A stretch of 64,000 bases of DNA, taken from contig NZ_JAHWDQ010000003.1 of NCBI RefSeq assembly GCF_019312595.1, forward strand, positions 372,001 through 436,000, written 5' to 3'. Numbering within the stretch: the first letter of the stretch is position 1; every line of letters begins with the position of its first letter. The notes beneath the pieces were generated by a model, which made no database searches, was not told the origin of the DNA, and saw nothing but the letters and a program-made list of their open reading frames with translations. Position numbers and translations under genes: made by a program. The stretch comes from Zhongshania aquimaris. GTDB lineage: Bacteria; Pseudomonadota; Gammaproteobacteria; Pseudomonadales; Spongiibacteraceae. Shown one piece after another: positions 1 to 9,104 of this stretch.

Positions 1-614
1 TCCATTTGGGTCGCGAGCGTGCTCCCCCCCGGCCCAGACTCGCCAGGATGGAGTATCCGCGAAAATGCCGCTTGCGTTAGTCGGTCCCACTCCACAACAG
101 GATTTTTAGTGGGACTTTTCTCCACCAGCAATTCGCGATTCTCTATAAACAACAGCGATTTTAATAATAGCGGTGGGATTTCTGCATAGTTGCGAAAATA
201 ACTTTGCGGTTCTCGGGCTGAGAAAAGCGTCGATCCGTTTTCGCCAAAAATGGTGAGCCCTGTCTGGGGAGGAGTTTGGTATGGCGGGTTTCCGCCCCAG
301 CGGCTATACCGCATCAGCGGTTCCGCGAATCGCGACTGCTTACTGATATCGAAGCCGTTTTGCTGCAGGCGACTGCTAAAGTCTGGCAGACGGGTATAGC
401 CGTTCTGGATGTTGTAAGGTCCGTGGCTAGGAAAGGCGATGGAGTCTGAGGGGCCGTCCTTTATCTCGTAGTCGAGACTGGCCGCAAACTTGGTAAAATA
501 ATGAGACTGAAAATAAGACGTATTATATTCGAACGTCACCAGCCCTATTAAGGCCACTAGGACAAATAACACCGCGAATAAACAGTACTTTTTAGCGCGC
601 TTCCATGTAATCAC
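1..614 (-). CDS. GT51 peptidoglycan glycosyltransferase, 5' part (partial)
   Basis: The reading frame stays open from a GTG at 614 to the window edge, giving the first 204 codons. The first in-frame stop upstream lies about 24 bases before this GTG, so the start is well bounded. A basic N-terminus is followed by one membrane helix (about residues 9-25). The region near residues 150-203 carries the start of a family 51 glycosyltransferase: an IENREL segment matching the catalytic-Glu EDRxF motif, then GPGGSTLATQ matching GGSTITQQ. Such enzymes polymerise lipid II at the periplasmic face of the inner membrane. The His-x-Gly usually following the first motif is not visible, so this is a divergent class A PBP or a stand-alone glycosyltransferase. 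The rest of the gene lies outside the window. Confidence 0.72.
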   Translation of the reverse strand, partial: MITWKRAKKYCLFAVLFVLVALIGLVTFEYNTSYFQSHYFTKFAASLDYEIKDGPSDSIAFPSHGPYNIQNGYTRLPDFSSRLQQNGFDISKQSRFAEPLMRYSRWGGNPPYQTPPQTGLTIFGENGSTLFSAREPQSYFRNYAEIPPLLLKSLLFIENRELLVEKSPTKNPVVEWDRLTQAAFSRILHPGESGPGGSTLATQM

Positions 615-815
615 AATAGTAAAGCCAAACTCCGTCTAATAACGAAAACCACTATACCGCAGTTAATGATCCAAGTGCCAAAACTGACCACGGTTTGTGA
701 TCCAGTTTGGAGCGGCAGCATAATCTAGGTGCAAGTTATTCGATAGAGCTGGCGCTACTATATTTAGTGTAATTAAGCACGCTGAAAGCAAGGGTTCAAG
801 GGCGAACAATAGCCC

Positions 816-1517
816 TTATGCCAGCATACTCCGCTGTTCTTGATAATCCTTCTCAATAGCCTCATCTAAGATATCTAACAGGCCGGCACGCATCTTCAGT
901 TTCGTCGCCAAATGCGCCGCCATATTGAGCCCTGCCAGGCGCTGAGCTTCGCTCTGTGCAGCGTCCATTAGCTGATCTGCAGCCACTATTTTATCCAGAA
1001 TACCGGCGCTCAGTGCCTCAGCCGGTGAGAACATTCTCGCGGTAGCAATCGCGCTCTGAAAATAAGATGGATTTAAGCGTGCACGCGGCAATTCCACCCC
1101 AAAATGATGCATGGTCATTCCGATTTGCACTTCATTCAAACCAAGCTGAAAAGGACCATCAACACCAATCCGAACATCACAGGCCATCAGTAAAAAACAA
1201 CCCTGTGCGATGGCGTGGCCTGTGCACACGCCCAACACTGGGGTCGGAAACGCGAGTAAGCGGCGGCACAAGGTCGAGCCGGCCTTCACCATGTCAACGC
1301 CAGCGGCCGCATCCGCCTGAAAAACCTTCAAATCGAAACCAGCAGAAAAAATACCAGGCTGTCCCACAATCATCACCACGGCTTGATCTTGCTCTGCGCG
1401 ATCCAGGGCTGCGTCAATAGCGGCAATATGCTCGGGCGACATCGCATTGACCTTGCCATTGCGCATACTTATCGTCGCAACTTTCCCGTCTAGCTGGTAA
1501 TCCACTAAATCGCTCAT
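816..1517 (-). CDS. Crotonase-family protein (enoyl-CoA hydratase/isomerase-like)
   Basis: This is a 233-residue crotonase-fold protein, slightly shorter than a typical enoyl-CoA hydratase. The two oxyanion-hole segments are visible: FSAGFDL (about residues 57-63) and TGHAIAQG (about 99-106). One acidic residue of the usual catalytic pair is present (Glu about 129 in LNEVQIG), but the second Glu seen in bona fide hydratases is not evident. It may therefore be an isomerase or hydrolase rather than a hydratase. The ATG at 1517 has GGAGAG six to seven bases upstream. The gene sits alone between the PBP fragment and alkA. The substrate cannot be inferred; the window is rich in other acyl-CoA enzymes. 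Confidence 0.85.
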   Translation of the reverse strand: MSDLVDYQLDGKVATISMRNGKVNAMSPEHIAAIDAALDRAEQDQAVVMIVGQPGIFSAGFDLKVFQADAAAGVDMVKAGSTLCRRLLAFPTPVLGVCTGHAIAQGCFLLMACDVRIGVDGPFQLGLNEVQIGMTMHHFGVELPRARLNPSYFQSAIATARMFSPAEALSAGILDKIVAADQLMDAAQSEAQRLAGLNMAAHLATKLKMRAGLLDILDEAIEKDYQEQRSMLA

Positions 1518-1617
1518 CTTCTCTCCGTGTTATCACTGAAAACATATATCTGTGCATTCTATGCAATCGGCATGGTTCTCGCCAGTCATTCAATTCGGAG
1601 GAGAACACTGCAGCAAA

Positions 1618-2610
1618 TTAAAACCCCTCGGCTGACTGCATCGCCCATAAATGAGCGGCTGCCAAAGCGCGCCACGGAGTGAATTGAGCCAGCCACTGCT
1701 CGGTTTCATCCCCGCTTAGTTTTTGCTGTCGGCCAAGCAGGCTTTGTAGATTTCTTCTTGCCGCGACATCGCCATGCAGGGAGCCATTTAAATAGCCGAA
1801 GCCTCGCAGTAAGGCGTAGTTGACTGTCCACGGCCCTATTCCGCGCAAGCCAAGTAAATCGTTGCTTATGACTTCTGCCGAATCAGGCGTGAGTTTGATA
1901 CCAGAATCTAAATCCGCAAGCACCAGTGATTGGTTTTGGATTGCTAATGCCAGCGTCAGCAAGGCCTTGGCCTTGCTGTCTGACAATCCAACACTGCGCA
2001 ACGCGCTTACATCGCAAGCTGCAACCCTTGCTGGGTCAGGGTGACACAACAAGCCAGAGGAATGCTTTAGCCCCAGCAATGTAATAAACCGACGACGAAC
2101 AGCGACCGCTGCACTGACGCTAATTTGTTGTCCGGTGATTGCCCAGCATAATGCTTCGAAGGGGTTTATCGATTGGGGCACGCGTAAGCCGGAGTTGCGC
2201 CCGACAAGCCGCGCGAATTCATGATGGCCCGCTACATATTGTTCAAACCCAAGGATGTCTTGATCTAAACCCAGTACACGAGAGCTTAAATATCCTAAGC
2301 GACGCGTCCAGGCTTTGCGCTGGGCGGCATCAACTTTTACCTCGGCGATATCTATATTTAAGGAGATACGCGCCGCATTGCCTAAAAAACTGATGTTCAA
2401 GCACGCTGGATGGCCAAACCAAAGCAAAGCTTTGTCGACGCTATCAAGTTGCGCGATCAAGCTAAGCCCGTTGGGGTCGACCTTTGCGTAGACACGTTCA
2501 GCGACGTGCTCTTTATCGCGACCGTAAAAAGCCAATACATCGCCGAATCGATAGCTTGCTGGCAGCGCTAAATCCACCACCAGCCGAAGACTACTCCGCG
2601 CAGCTGGCAT
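1618..2610 (-). CDS. alkA: DNA-3-methyladenine glycosylase II (AlkA-type)
   Basis: This base-excision enzyme removes alkylated purines from DNA. The C-terminal half has the helix-hairpin-helix plus GPD signature: LRGIGPWTVNYALLRGFG followed by the catalytic Asp in LHGDVAARR. The N-terminal 100 residues resemble the AlkA N-terminal domain. No Ada-type DNA-binding region is fused. I chose the ATG at 2610 because AGAAGG lies nine bases upstream; an earlier in-frame start at 2649 overlaps the preceding gene and adds unsupported residues. The protein is 330 residues, somewhat longer than E. coli AlkA. It follows the exported coiled-coil gene by 28 bases, so the two may be co-transcribed. Confidence 0.88.
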   Translation of the reverse strand: MPAARSSLRLVVDLALPASYRFGDVLAFYGRDKEHVAERVYAKVDPNGLSLIAQLDSVDKALLWFGHPACLNISFLGNAARISLNIDIAEVKVDAAQRKAWTRRLGYLSSRVLGLDQDILGFEQYVAGHHEFARLVGRNSGLRVPQSINPFEALCWAITGQQISVSAAVAVRRRFITLLGLKHSSGLLCHPDPARVAACDVSALRSVGLSDSKAKALLTLALAIQNQSLVLADLDSGIKLTPDSAEVISNDLLGLRGIGPWTVNYALLRGFGYLNGSLHGDVAARRNLQSLLGRQQKLSGDETEQWLAQFTPWRALAAAHLWAMQSAEGF

Positions 2611-2638
2611 AATATACTGCCTTCTGGAAATACCGCAT

Positions 2639-3109
2639 TTAGCGAGCAATAAGGACGGATTTTGACCCTGCGGTTACCGTGCCATTGGTACCAGAAATTG
2701 ACACTGGTGAGCCTTGGTAGCTTGCCGGCGCCTTACTTCCACTACCTAAACTCACCAAGCCAGCATCGACCGTGGCGGCACTGCTCTTTAAGAGAATGCT
2801 CGTTACAGCACGCAACTCCAAAGAGCCCGACGATGTAATAACAATCTTGCCGTCTTGGATTTGCATCGCACTACTCAGGGCGGATTGACTTTGCTTTAGG
2901 GCTTTTAATTCAGCATTTGCGGCAGTCATTTCCTTGAGGACTAACTCTAGACCGGCCTGTAATTTTTCAACTTGCGCCTCAAGTACTTTGATTTTTTGCG
3001 CATTGTCACTTATTACATCAGCGGCGCTACTGGGCAGTGCGACAAACATAAGGCAGGTAAAAAAGGGGTAACATAGAAATGTGCGAAGCTTAATTTGATA
3101 ATGACGCAT
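2639..3109 (-). CDS. Exported coiled-coil protein of unknown function
   Basis: I do not recognise this 156-residue protein. It has a clear signal peptide (hydrophobic FLCYPFFTCLMFVALPSSA, probably cleaved after SSAA). A short heptad-rich coiled coil follows (roughly residues 35-75, many Leu, Lys, Glu and Gln). The C-terminal half is rich in Ser, Gly, Ala and Val and looks beta-structured. It is presumably periplasmic or at the outer membrane, possibly trimeric through the coiled coil. The second ATG (3109) is preferred because GGAG sits seven bases upstream; from the first ATG (3115) the spacing would be too short. alkA lies directly downstream on the same strand. No function is proposed. Confidence 0.7.
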   Translation of the reverse strand: MRHYQIKLRTFLCYPFFTCLMFVALPSSAADVISDNAQKIKVLEAQVEKLQAGLELVLKEMTAANAELKALKQSQSALSSAMQIQDGKIVITSSGSLELRAVTSILLKSSAATVDAGLVSLGSGSKAPASYQGSPVSISGTNGTVTAGSKSVLIAR

Positions 3110-3168
3110 TTGCATTCTCCAAAAGGGCTGATCCCCTCAATCATAATACAAATGCGCCGATCCGTACG

Positions 3169-4347
3169 CTAATCAACAAAGCGCTTACGGTATTCAGCAA
3201 ACTGTGCTTTTAGGCCCTCTTCCGTTAAGCCAAACTGCTCAAGCGTGTATTCGTGGCTGGGGCGACTATCGCGACGATTGTCTTCTTGGTGCTTTTCCAT
3301 CGCCGCGCGGGCGGTATCAGTGAGATCCATACCGATAAAGTCATAGACTTTTTTCACCGACGACAAGGGATCGACCACAGTGTCTTTATACCAAACATCG
3401 AGAAAGGACTGCGGCTGCTGATCTCGCACTTGCAAAGTGTGTAAGGTGCCCCGTGCATACTTGGCCGCCCACTGTTCACCCACAACTTTGCCATCGACAT
3501 TGTCGCTACACATAATCCACAGGTTGTAGTTCATGCTCGCCGCAGACGGAATCGTTTGCAGCGGATCGCGATGGGTCTGCACAATCTTGGCGTCGGGAAA
3601 TACACTCAACAATGTAGCAATATGATGAATATGATGCGGGGTTTTTAATAACCAGCGTTCCGCGACTTGACCACTGCGTTTTTTCTGCCACTGCAAACAC
3701 TGCAATAAACGCTTTAAGTATTGGTACGCCGGCGTATTGTCATGCTCATCATTCCATTTACCGTAGCTAGGCACATTGCAAAACGCGTCCGGCACCGTAC
3801 TGTAAAAGCTGTGCTCAAGAAGCAATATATCTTCGTCTGCAGCAACAGGGTCCATGGGGTGAATAGCAGCCAGTTCTGGGTTGGCTGCCAACATGCCCGC
3901 CACTTCCTCTTCAGCAGATGTTATGCGAGCATCCTTACTCTTAAAATCCCAATCTAATTCTGGCGCCGGATTACGCACCTCATACCAAAGTGGCGCATAG
4001 AAACGCTTATCTGCGGCGAGTATTCGGTGGAAAAAAGTCGACCCTGTTCTTTGCAAGCCGATGATAACAACGGGGGAATTAATTTCCTCGTCAAGAATCT
4101 CGGGATGCTTTTCAATCCAGGCCTCAACTCGCAGACGATTAATTAAAATATTAAGAATGCGCTGATACTGACCAAAACGCCCCCCGGCATTTAAATCGGC
4201 TTCATCGTTCAAGGAAGCGACCAGCACCTTAAGCGGCTCCCGAAACGACTCGTCACCAAAGTCATGCAAGCCGGTCACGGTCATTGCCTCTGCCATTAAG
4301 GTTTCTGCAGAAAGGTCTACTTCGGGTATAACAAATTCTGTGCTCAA
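3169..4347 (-). CDS. PAPS-dependent sulfotransferase family protein
   Basis: The 392-residue protein has the two PAPS-binding elements of the sulfotransferase fold: the 5'-phosphosulfate loop QRTGSTFFHRIL (about residues 99-110) and the 3'-phosphate segment VQTHRDPLQTIPSA (about 256-269). It should transfer sulfate from PAPS to a hydroxylated acceptor in the cytoplasm. The acceptor is unknown; related long bacterial sulfotransferases are suspected to act on lipids, sterols or glycans. Translation probably starts at a TTG (4347), with AGGAG eight bases upstream. It lies 31 bases after the DUF1214 gene on the same strand, so the two are probably co-transcribed. Confidence 0.88.
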   Translation of the reverse strand: MSTEFVIPEVDLSAETLMAEAMTVTGLHDFGDESFREPLKVLVASLNDEADLNAGGRFGQYQRILNILINRLRVEAWIEKHPEILDEEINSPVVIIGLQRTGSTFFHRILAADKRFYAPLWYEVRNPAPELDWDFKSKDARITSAEEEVAGMLAANPELAAIHPMDPVAADEDILLLEHSFYSTVPDAFCNVPSYGKWNDEHDNTPAYQYLKRLLQCLQWQKKRSGQVAERWLLKTPHHIHHIATLLSVFPDAKIVQTHRDPLQTIPSAASMNYNLWIMCSDNVDGKVVGEQWAAKYARGTLHTLQVRDQQPQSFLDVWYKDTVVDPLSSVKKVYDFIGMDLTDTARAAMEKHQEDNRRDSRPSHEYTLEQFGLTEEGLKAQFAEYRKRFVD

Positions 4348-4378
4348 AATACTTTCTCCTAGACTCTGCTAATTCATT

Positions 4379-5491
4379 TTATTTTTGTGCTAGCTCAGCC
4401 AACTTAACCACAGTACAGCGAGGATGCACGATGCGATCGGCACCAATCCAACGGAACGCCATTGTCCCCTCTGCGTGGCCAGTGGTATCCAGCCAGTTAT
4501 TGCATCCAGGATCTTGACTCGACACCACGATACTTACACCACCCCCGTCTCGATATTTTGCGGTGTGCTTATTGACGTGGATCTGTACGTAGCGATATTC
4601 CAATGACTCCATCCAGTAATTGTTTAACTGGAAATTCCAGTTATCACATTGCGGAATATCGTCAACTTCAATTAGCAGCGCCTCGTCGGCAGCCAAATTA
4701 AAATAGCCGTGATAATAGAAAATATTCGGATCGCCACCCAGCTTTTGGCAATACTCCTGATCAGCTGGCGGCAGGCTATTGGGGTTTTCTTTAAAGCCCT
4801 TGGCCCAATCAGCAAATAGGGTTGCAGTGCCTTTTACAAACGCCGCGGTGTTAGCGAGATCCGCCTTTAACTTAGCACCTGTGAGTGGCGCAGGTTTGCT
4901 ATTGGCGCTATCAAGGCGGGTAATTTTCAAGTCGGCAAAAATTTCAGTGCTGCGATCTAAATAGGTTTCACGCACTAGCACCGCCAACGTATCCTCGGTG
5001 ATCTTTAGCCAGTTACCCGACTTGGGTGTTTGCGAGAGAATCACATCGATGGTGCCATCGGCATTTATTTCTAGACCACTATGGGTGTCAATCGCCCCCA
5101 CCGAGCGCATATTTCCGTCTTCTTCTTCGTAGCCACCCGCTATCGCGATAAAACCTAAATAGGCAACTGTGCCGCGCGGACCGCTTATGAGGTAGTCGTG
5201 CGCGCCGTTTATCTCAGCCCGCAGGTAGTGATTATCCGGGTTATCTGCGCCGATTTTAGCGGTTTCATGTGACGGTCTGTAAAAGCTCGGAAAATCGCGA
5301 TCACTGCATTCCATGAACATGTCTAAAGCAATGCGAGTTAGGCGAGTTAAATAACGCCAACCCTCCGCACGACTTAAATCATCGATTGGAGCCTCAGGAC
5401 GAATAATCTGCTGGCCGGCGGCTTTTAGCTCGTCGCAAAACGCCTCCCAGGCATCAATATCAACAAGCGGATTTGGGGTGTTTTCTGGCAT
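4379..5491 (-). CDS. DUF1214 domain protein
   Basis: The protein is 370 residues from the ATG at 5491, chosen because AGGAG lies seven bases upstream; a longer frame to 5551 adds a Cys/Asn-rich stretch unlike the family. The C-terminal third is a DUF1214-type beta domain containing LIEVDDIP, WNFQLNNYWMESLEY and a final ADRIVHPRCTVVKLAEL. DUF1214 proteins are often found next to DUF1254 or, in actinobacteria and marine proteobacteria, sulfotransferase and lipid-oxidation genes; their biochemical role is not established. No signal peptide is seen, so it is likely cytoplasmic. The coupling with the downstream sulfotransferase is the best functional hint. Confidence 0.8.
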   Translation of the reverse strand: MPENTPNPLVDIDAWEAFCDELKAAGQQIIRPEAPIDDLSRAEGWRYLTRLTRIALDMFMECSDRDFPSFYRPSHETAKIGADNPDNHYLRAEINGAHDYLISGPRGTVAYLGFIAIAGGYEEEDGNMRSVGAIDTHSGLEINADGTIDVILSQTPKSGNWLKITEDTLAVLVRETYLDRSTEIFADLKITRLDSANSKPAPLTGAKLKADLANTAAFVKGTATLFADWAKGFKENPNSLPPADQEYCQKLGGDPNIFYYHGYFNLAADEALLIEVDDIPQCDNWNFQLNNYWMESLEYRYVQIHVNKHTAKYRDGGGVSIVVSSQDPGCNNWLDTTGHAEGTMAFRWIGADRIVHPRCTVVKLAELAQK

Positions 5492-5584
5492 CTGACTACT
5501 CCTGTTATTATCAGCTTCATTCTGGCAGCAAGATGCGTATTCTTGCATCACCCAGACAGGTGACGCAGATCTGAGCGGCCGAGA

Positions 5585-6286
5585 CTACCAATCAAACTGA
5601 GGGGCTAGCCCGTCGCGCACAGCACGCTGCCATGCAAGGCCATCCACCAATTCACCACTGTCATCTAGCGGTGGATAAGCTAATCCATTTTCGCGGCAGT
5701 ATTCACTGACTTTTGGCTGCGCCCATTCAAACAAGATTCGCTGGTAGCTAGCATCATCTATACGACGCTGAGAGTACATACCCGCATTTTGACGCTGTCG
5801 CTCTGCTTCGGCCAAAATAATGCCCGCCGCTACCGAAACATTAAACGACTGGACCATGCCACGCATGGGAATCGTAATGTGGGCATCGGCCAATACACAG
5901 CCTGCCTCGCTCACACCCAGCTTTTCTGCCCCCAACAATATCACCGTGGGGCGCGTGTAGTCCGCCTCTCTATAGTCCACAGAATCGCTGGCCAAATGCG
6001 TCGCCAACACTTGATAACCTTGGGCTTTCAATGGCGTCAACGCAGCGGTGACATCAGGCTGACGGCGCACCGCCACCCAAGTGTGAGAGCCCATCGCGGT
6101 GCCGCGAAACGCCTTGTAATCCTTATCTGGCATGGCGCAGTACATGGTGCCAATACCCGCCGCATCAGCGGTGCGGACAATAGCCGATAAATTCCGGCTT
6201 TTGTGAACATTGTCAGTCACAATCGTCAGGTCGGGTTGTCGGCACTCCAGTACCTGACGCAGCCGTCGATAGCGTTCTGCTGTCAT
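5585..6286 (-). CDS. trmH: tRNA (guanosine-18-2'-O-)-methyltransferase TrmH
   Basis: The protein methylates the 2'-hydroxyl of G18 in the tRNA D-loop using S-adenosylmethionine. All three SPOUT motifs are present: motif 1 NLSAIVRTADAAGIG (about residues 31-45), motif 2 VILLGAEKLGVSEAG (about 114-128) and motif 3 IPMRGMVQSFNVSVAAGI (about 138-155). The catalytic Arg is in motif 1. Length (233) and the C-terminal extension match E. coli TrmH. It is preceded by the thioesterase gene on the same strand, about 30 bases away. Confidence 0.93.
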   Translation of the reverse strand: MTAERYRRLRQVLECRQPDLTIVTDNVHKSRNLSAIVRTADAAGIGTMYCAMPDKDYKAFRGTAMGSHTWVAVRRQPDVTAALTPLKAQGYQVLATHLASDSVDYREADYTRPTVILLGAEKLGVSEAGCVLADAHITIPMRGMVQSFNVSVAAGIILAEAERQRQNAGMYSQRRIDDASYQRILFEWAQPKVSEYCRENGLAYPPLDDSGELVDGLAWQRAVRDGLAPQFDW

Positions 6287-6315
6287 GCAGTTTGCCTCTA
6301 CAAGTAAAAACTAAT

Positions 6316-6738
6316 CTAGGGGGCCTCAATAACCGCCATGGTCAAACGCGATACGCAGACGGTTTTATCGGCATCATCGGCGATACGAATCTCCCATACC
6401 TGGGTACGACGCCCCACATGAACCGGCCGCGCTACGCCTGTAACCAAACCCGAGCGCACTGAGCGTATGTGATTGGCATTTATATCCAAACCGACACAAG
6501 CCATGTCCTTGTCGCAGGCAATATTCGCCGCAAAGCTACCTAGGCTCTCCGCCAACACCACCGAGGCACCACCGTGCAAGATGCCCATGGGTTGATGGGT
6601 TCGTTTGTCTACAGGCATTGTGCCAACTACGTAGTCAGCGCCGATTTCGGTAATCACTATTCCCAAAGTGTCGCCAATGGTATTCACCATCATGGCATTT
6701 GCTTGGTGTAAATCTAAGCTTTGCTTCCATATCGTCAT
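6316..6738 (-). CDS. Hotdog-fold acyl-CoA thioesterase (YdiI/MenI-like)
   Basis: From the ATG at 6738 the protein is 140 residues and aligns by eye along its whole length with E. coli YdiI: MPVDKRTHQPMGILHGG, then ASVVLAESLGSFAA with the catalytic Glu, and GLDINANHIRSVRSG. YdiI (MenI) hydrolyses 1,4-dihydroxy-2-naphthoyl-CoA in menaquinone synthesis and many other acyl-CoAs. Nothing in this window shows that menaquinone is made, so a general acyl-CoA thioesterase is the safer call. A longer frame reaching 6894 runs into the divergent acyl-CoA dehydrogenase start and adds no domain, so it was not used. It is transcribed divergently from that dehydrogenase, which may share acyl-CoA substrates. 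Confidence 0.88.
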   Translation of the reverse strand: MTIWKQSLDLHQANAMMVNTIGDTLGIVITEIGADYVVGTMPVDKRTHQPMGILHGGASVVLAESLGSFAANIACDKDMACVGLDINANHIRSVRSGLVTGVARPVHVGRRTQVWEIRIADDADKTVCVSRLTMAVIEAP

Positions 6739-6892
6739 CGTGCAAATTCTCACTGAAATAGTGTGTGACATAGTATTAAAAACGCTAGCGCAGAAGCTTA
6801 CCCCCCTCAATGAAAAGATCCACTGGAAATTAAAGTTTACTCTGCTAACATGGGCGCAATAATAGCGACTAAACCCACCCGGAGGAAACCCC

Positions 6893-8041
6893 ATGTCAGC
6901 AATCCCAAGAACGGTCTATGAAGAGGAACACGAGCTGTTTCGCAGCTCAGTAAAAAAATTCCTGGAAACGGAAGCGGCGCCCTACCACGCCCAGTGGGAA
7001 AAAGACGGACAAGTTGACCGCGCGCTGTGGTTAAAAGCCGGTGAACAAGGTTTTCTATCTCCGAGCGTGAAGGAAGAGTACGGCGGCGTCGGCGTCGACT
7101 TCCGCTATAACGCCATTGTCGATGAGGAATGTGGTCGCTCTGGCTTTACTGGTATTGGCTGGGGCTTGCACTCAGATATCGCAGTACCTTATATCGAGCG
7201 CTACGGCAGCGAAGAGCAAAAGCAAAAGTATTTGCCAAAATGCGTGTCTGGCGAAATCGTGATGGCAATCGCGATGACAGAACCCGCCGCCGGCTCTGAT
7301 TTACAAGGCATCAAAACCACCGCCGTCAAAGATGGCGACGATTATATTATTAATGGTTCAAAAACTTTTATCACCAACGGCCAACACGCTGACTTGGTTA
7401 TTGTGGTCGCGAAAACGGATCCCACCGCTGGCGCCAAAGGCATTAGCCTGTTTTTACTAGAAGCTGGCGCCCCTGGCTTCGAAAAAGGTAAAAATCTGGA
7501 AAAAATTGGTTTAAAAGCGCAGGACACCTCCGAGCTGTTCTTCCAGGATGTTCGCGTTTCAAAAGACCAGTTGTTGGGTGAAGAAGGCATGGGCTTCATC
7601 TACATGATGCAAGACCTCCCCCAAGAGCGCTTGAATGTATCGATTATTGCAATAGCCAACGCAGAATCGATCCTAGAGCAGACCGTTAACTACGTAAAAG
7701 AGCGCAACGCCTTCGGTAAGTCGATCGCCACCTTCCAAAACACCCAATTTAAATTGGCCGAACTGGAAACCCAAGTGAGCGTGGCACGGGTCTTTTTAGA
7801 TCGCTGCCTGGAACTTCATATCGAACACAAGTTTGATTCGGTAATGGCTGCCAAGGCCAAATTAATGACCACCGACCTGCAGTGCAAAGTCATCGACGAA
7901 TGCCTGCAATTACACGGCGGCTACGGCTTTATGTGGGAATACCCAGTGGCACGCGCTTTTGCGGACTCTCGGGTACAACGCATATACGCTGGTACCAACG
8001 AAGTCATGAAATTGATTATCGGCAGAGATTTACTTAAGTAA
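6893..8041 (+). CDS. Acyl-CoA dehydrogenase
   Basis: This FAD enzyme (382 residues) introduces the alpha-beta double bond of acyl-CoA in beta-oxidation or branched-chain breakdown. The family signatures are visible: MAIAMTEPAAGSDLQGI in the middle beta domain and YAGTNEVMKLIIGRDLL at the C-terminus, where the Glu of GTNEV is the usual catalytic base of short/medium-chain enzymes. The start ATG has a strong GGAGG seven to eight bases upstream. The N-terminal helices contain the usual EYGG segment. A perfect hairpin follows the stop codon. Confidence 0.93.
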   Translation: MSAIPRTVYEEEHELFRSSVKKFLETEAAPYHAQWEKDGQVDRALWLKAGEQGFLSPSVKEEYGGVGVDFRYNAIVDEECGRSGFTGIGWGLHSDIAVPYIERYGSEEQKQKYLPKCVSGEIVMAIAMTEPAAGSDLQGIKTTAVKDGDDYIINGSKTFITNGQHADLVIVVAKTDPTAGAKGISLFLLEAGAPGFEKGKNLEKIGLKAQDTSELFFQDVRVSKDQLLGEEGMGFIYMMQDLPQERLNVSIIAIANAESILEQTVNYVKERNAFGKSIATFQNTQFKLAELETQVSVARVFLDRCLELHIEHKFDSVMAAKAKLMTTDLQCKVIDECLQLHGGYGFMWEYPVARAFADSRVQRIYAGTNEVMKLIIGRDLLK

Positions 8042-8058
8042 CTGCTCATTCAGAACGT

Positions 8059-8088
8059 TAAATGGGGTTGGATCAGCAACCCCATTTA
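8059..8088 (+). terminator. Perfect hairpin after acyl-CoA dehydrogenase
   Basis: A 12-bp perfect inverted repeat (TAAATGGGGTTG and its complement) encloses a six-base GATCAG loop, 18 bases after the dehydrogenase stop. It lacks a real T-run, so it may act as a weak bidirectional terminator or as an RNA 3'-end stabiliser. Confidence 0.55.
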
Positions 8089-8144
8089 ATGCATCCCAGA
8101 TCGACGACCACAGCTCTTCTCTATGGCTCCGAGCGGCCATTCAA

Positions 8145-9104
8145 TCACCGAGACAAGAACTCAAGCAAAGGGTGGCCAAAATGGATTGCGGTCATTGTGG
8201 CGATTATCCACGCGCAAGCTAAGAATGCTGCGGGCTTAACATAGCTTTGCTTTCCCTCTCCCTTTTGCAAATATAACTCTCTCTGCAACGCGGCAATTCG
8301 CTGCTGCCGATGGTGCCCCAGGGAACTCATGGGCTTGCTAGCATCGCCATTACACGTCGCCAAGGTTTCTATAACATGGGCAAGTTCTGTCACGCCCTTC
8401 TCACAGCGCGCAGCAACTAGGTCGCAAATATGCTCACTGTAATTTGAGAAGTTTTGTCTTATGCGTTGCTTACGACCTCTAGGCCACGCATTAGTCACCC
8501 AATGCAAAACCCACTTACGCAAATTATCGCGACGAAACGCGTGGGTTTGCTCATGAGCAAGGATCAGCCGCAATTGCCGCGCATCCATAACATCAACTAA
8601 GCCGCGGGACAAAAAAACTTGCGGCTTAAGAAAACCAGCACACCATGCCATATGATGAGGACTTTCCACGACGAGGTAAGATGCAGAACTCGGCTCAGAC
8701 AAACTACTCAATGTTTTCACGTGCCGGCGACTTCGGTGTAACTGTCTGGCCATTAACACAACAAAACCAGACAGCAGAAGAACAACCACGAACACAGCGA
8801 GAACACCTTCAACGGTATCAGTGGTCATATGAAGAGTGTGTGGCGAACAAATCGTGTCGTGGCAATGCTCGCTAATAAAGGGAAACGCCAACTCTGGTAG
8901 CGACAAAATAATCAGCGCGAAGACCGCTGAAAGCGGCGCCAACAAACTGTATATCAGAGTATAAAACGATGCATGCTCAGCTGAAGACTCAGCCATAGAG
9001 CGCAGCATTAGCGGGTAAACAAGTGCCAAGCACCAAGAAACCGCCAAGCTTATAACAGTCCAACCGAAAAGATAATTCCCGATAACGGTGAGCGTATCAG
9101 TCAT
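8145..9104 (-). CDS. M56-family membrane metallopeptidase (BlaR1/MecR1-like)
   Basis: The protein (319 residues from the ATG at 9104) has several N-terminal membrane helices, a cytoplasmic HEQTH zinc-protease motif in LILAHEQTHAFRRDN, and a final membrane helix near the C-terminus. It lacks the extracellular penicillin-binding sensor domain of BlaR1, so the signal it senses is unknown. In the characterised family the protease, once activated, leads to cleavage of a BlaI/MecI repressor. Here the repressor gene lies immediately upstream, and its last 8 bases overlap this start (GATGACTGA junction), a sign of translational coupling. A start at 9137 was rejected because it overlaps the repressor further. 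Confidence 0.87.
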   Translation of the reverse strand: MTDTLTVIGNYLFGWTVISLAVSWCLALVYPLMLRSMAESSAEHASFYTLIYSLLAPLSAVFALIILSLPELAFPFISEHCHDTICSPHTLHMTTDTVEGVLAVFVVVLLLSGFVVLMARQLHRSRRHVKTLSSLSEPSSASYLVVESPHHMAWCAGFLKPQVFLSRGLVDVMDARQLRLILAHEQTHAFRRDNLRKWVLHWVTNAWPRGRKQRIRQNFSNYSEHICDLVAARCEKGVTELAHVIETLATCNGDASKPMSSLGHHRQQRIAALQRELYLQKGEGKQSYVKPAAFLACAWIIATMTAIHFGHPLLEFLSR

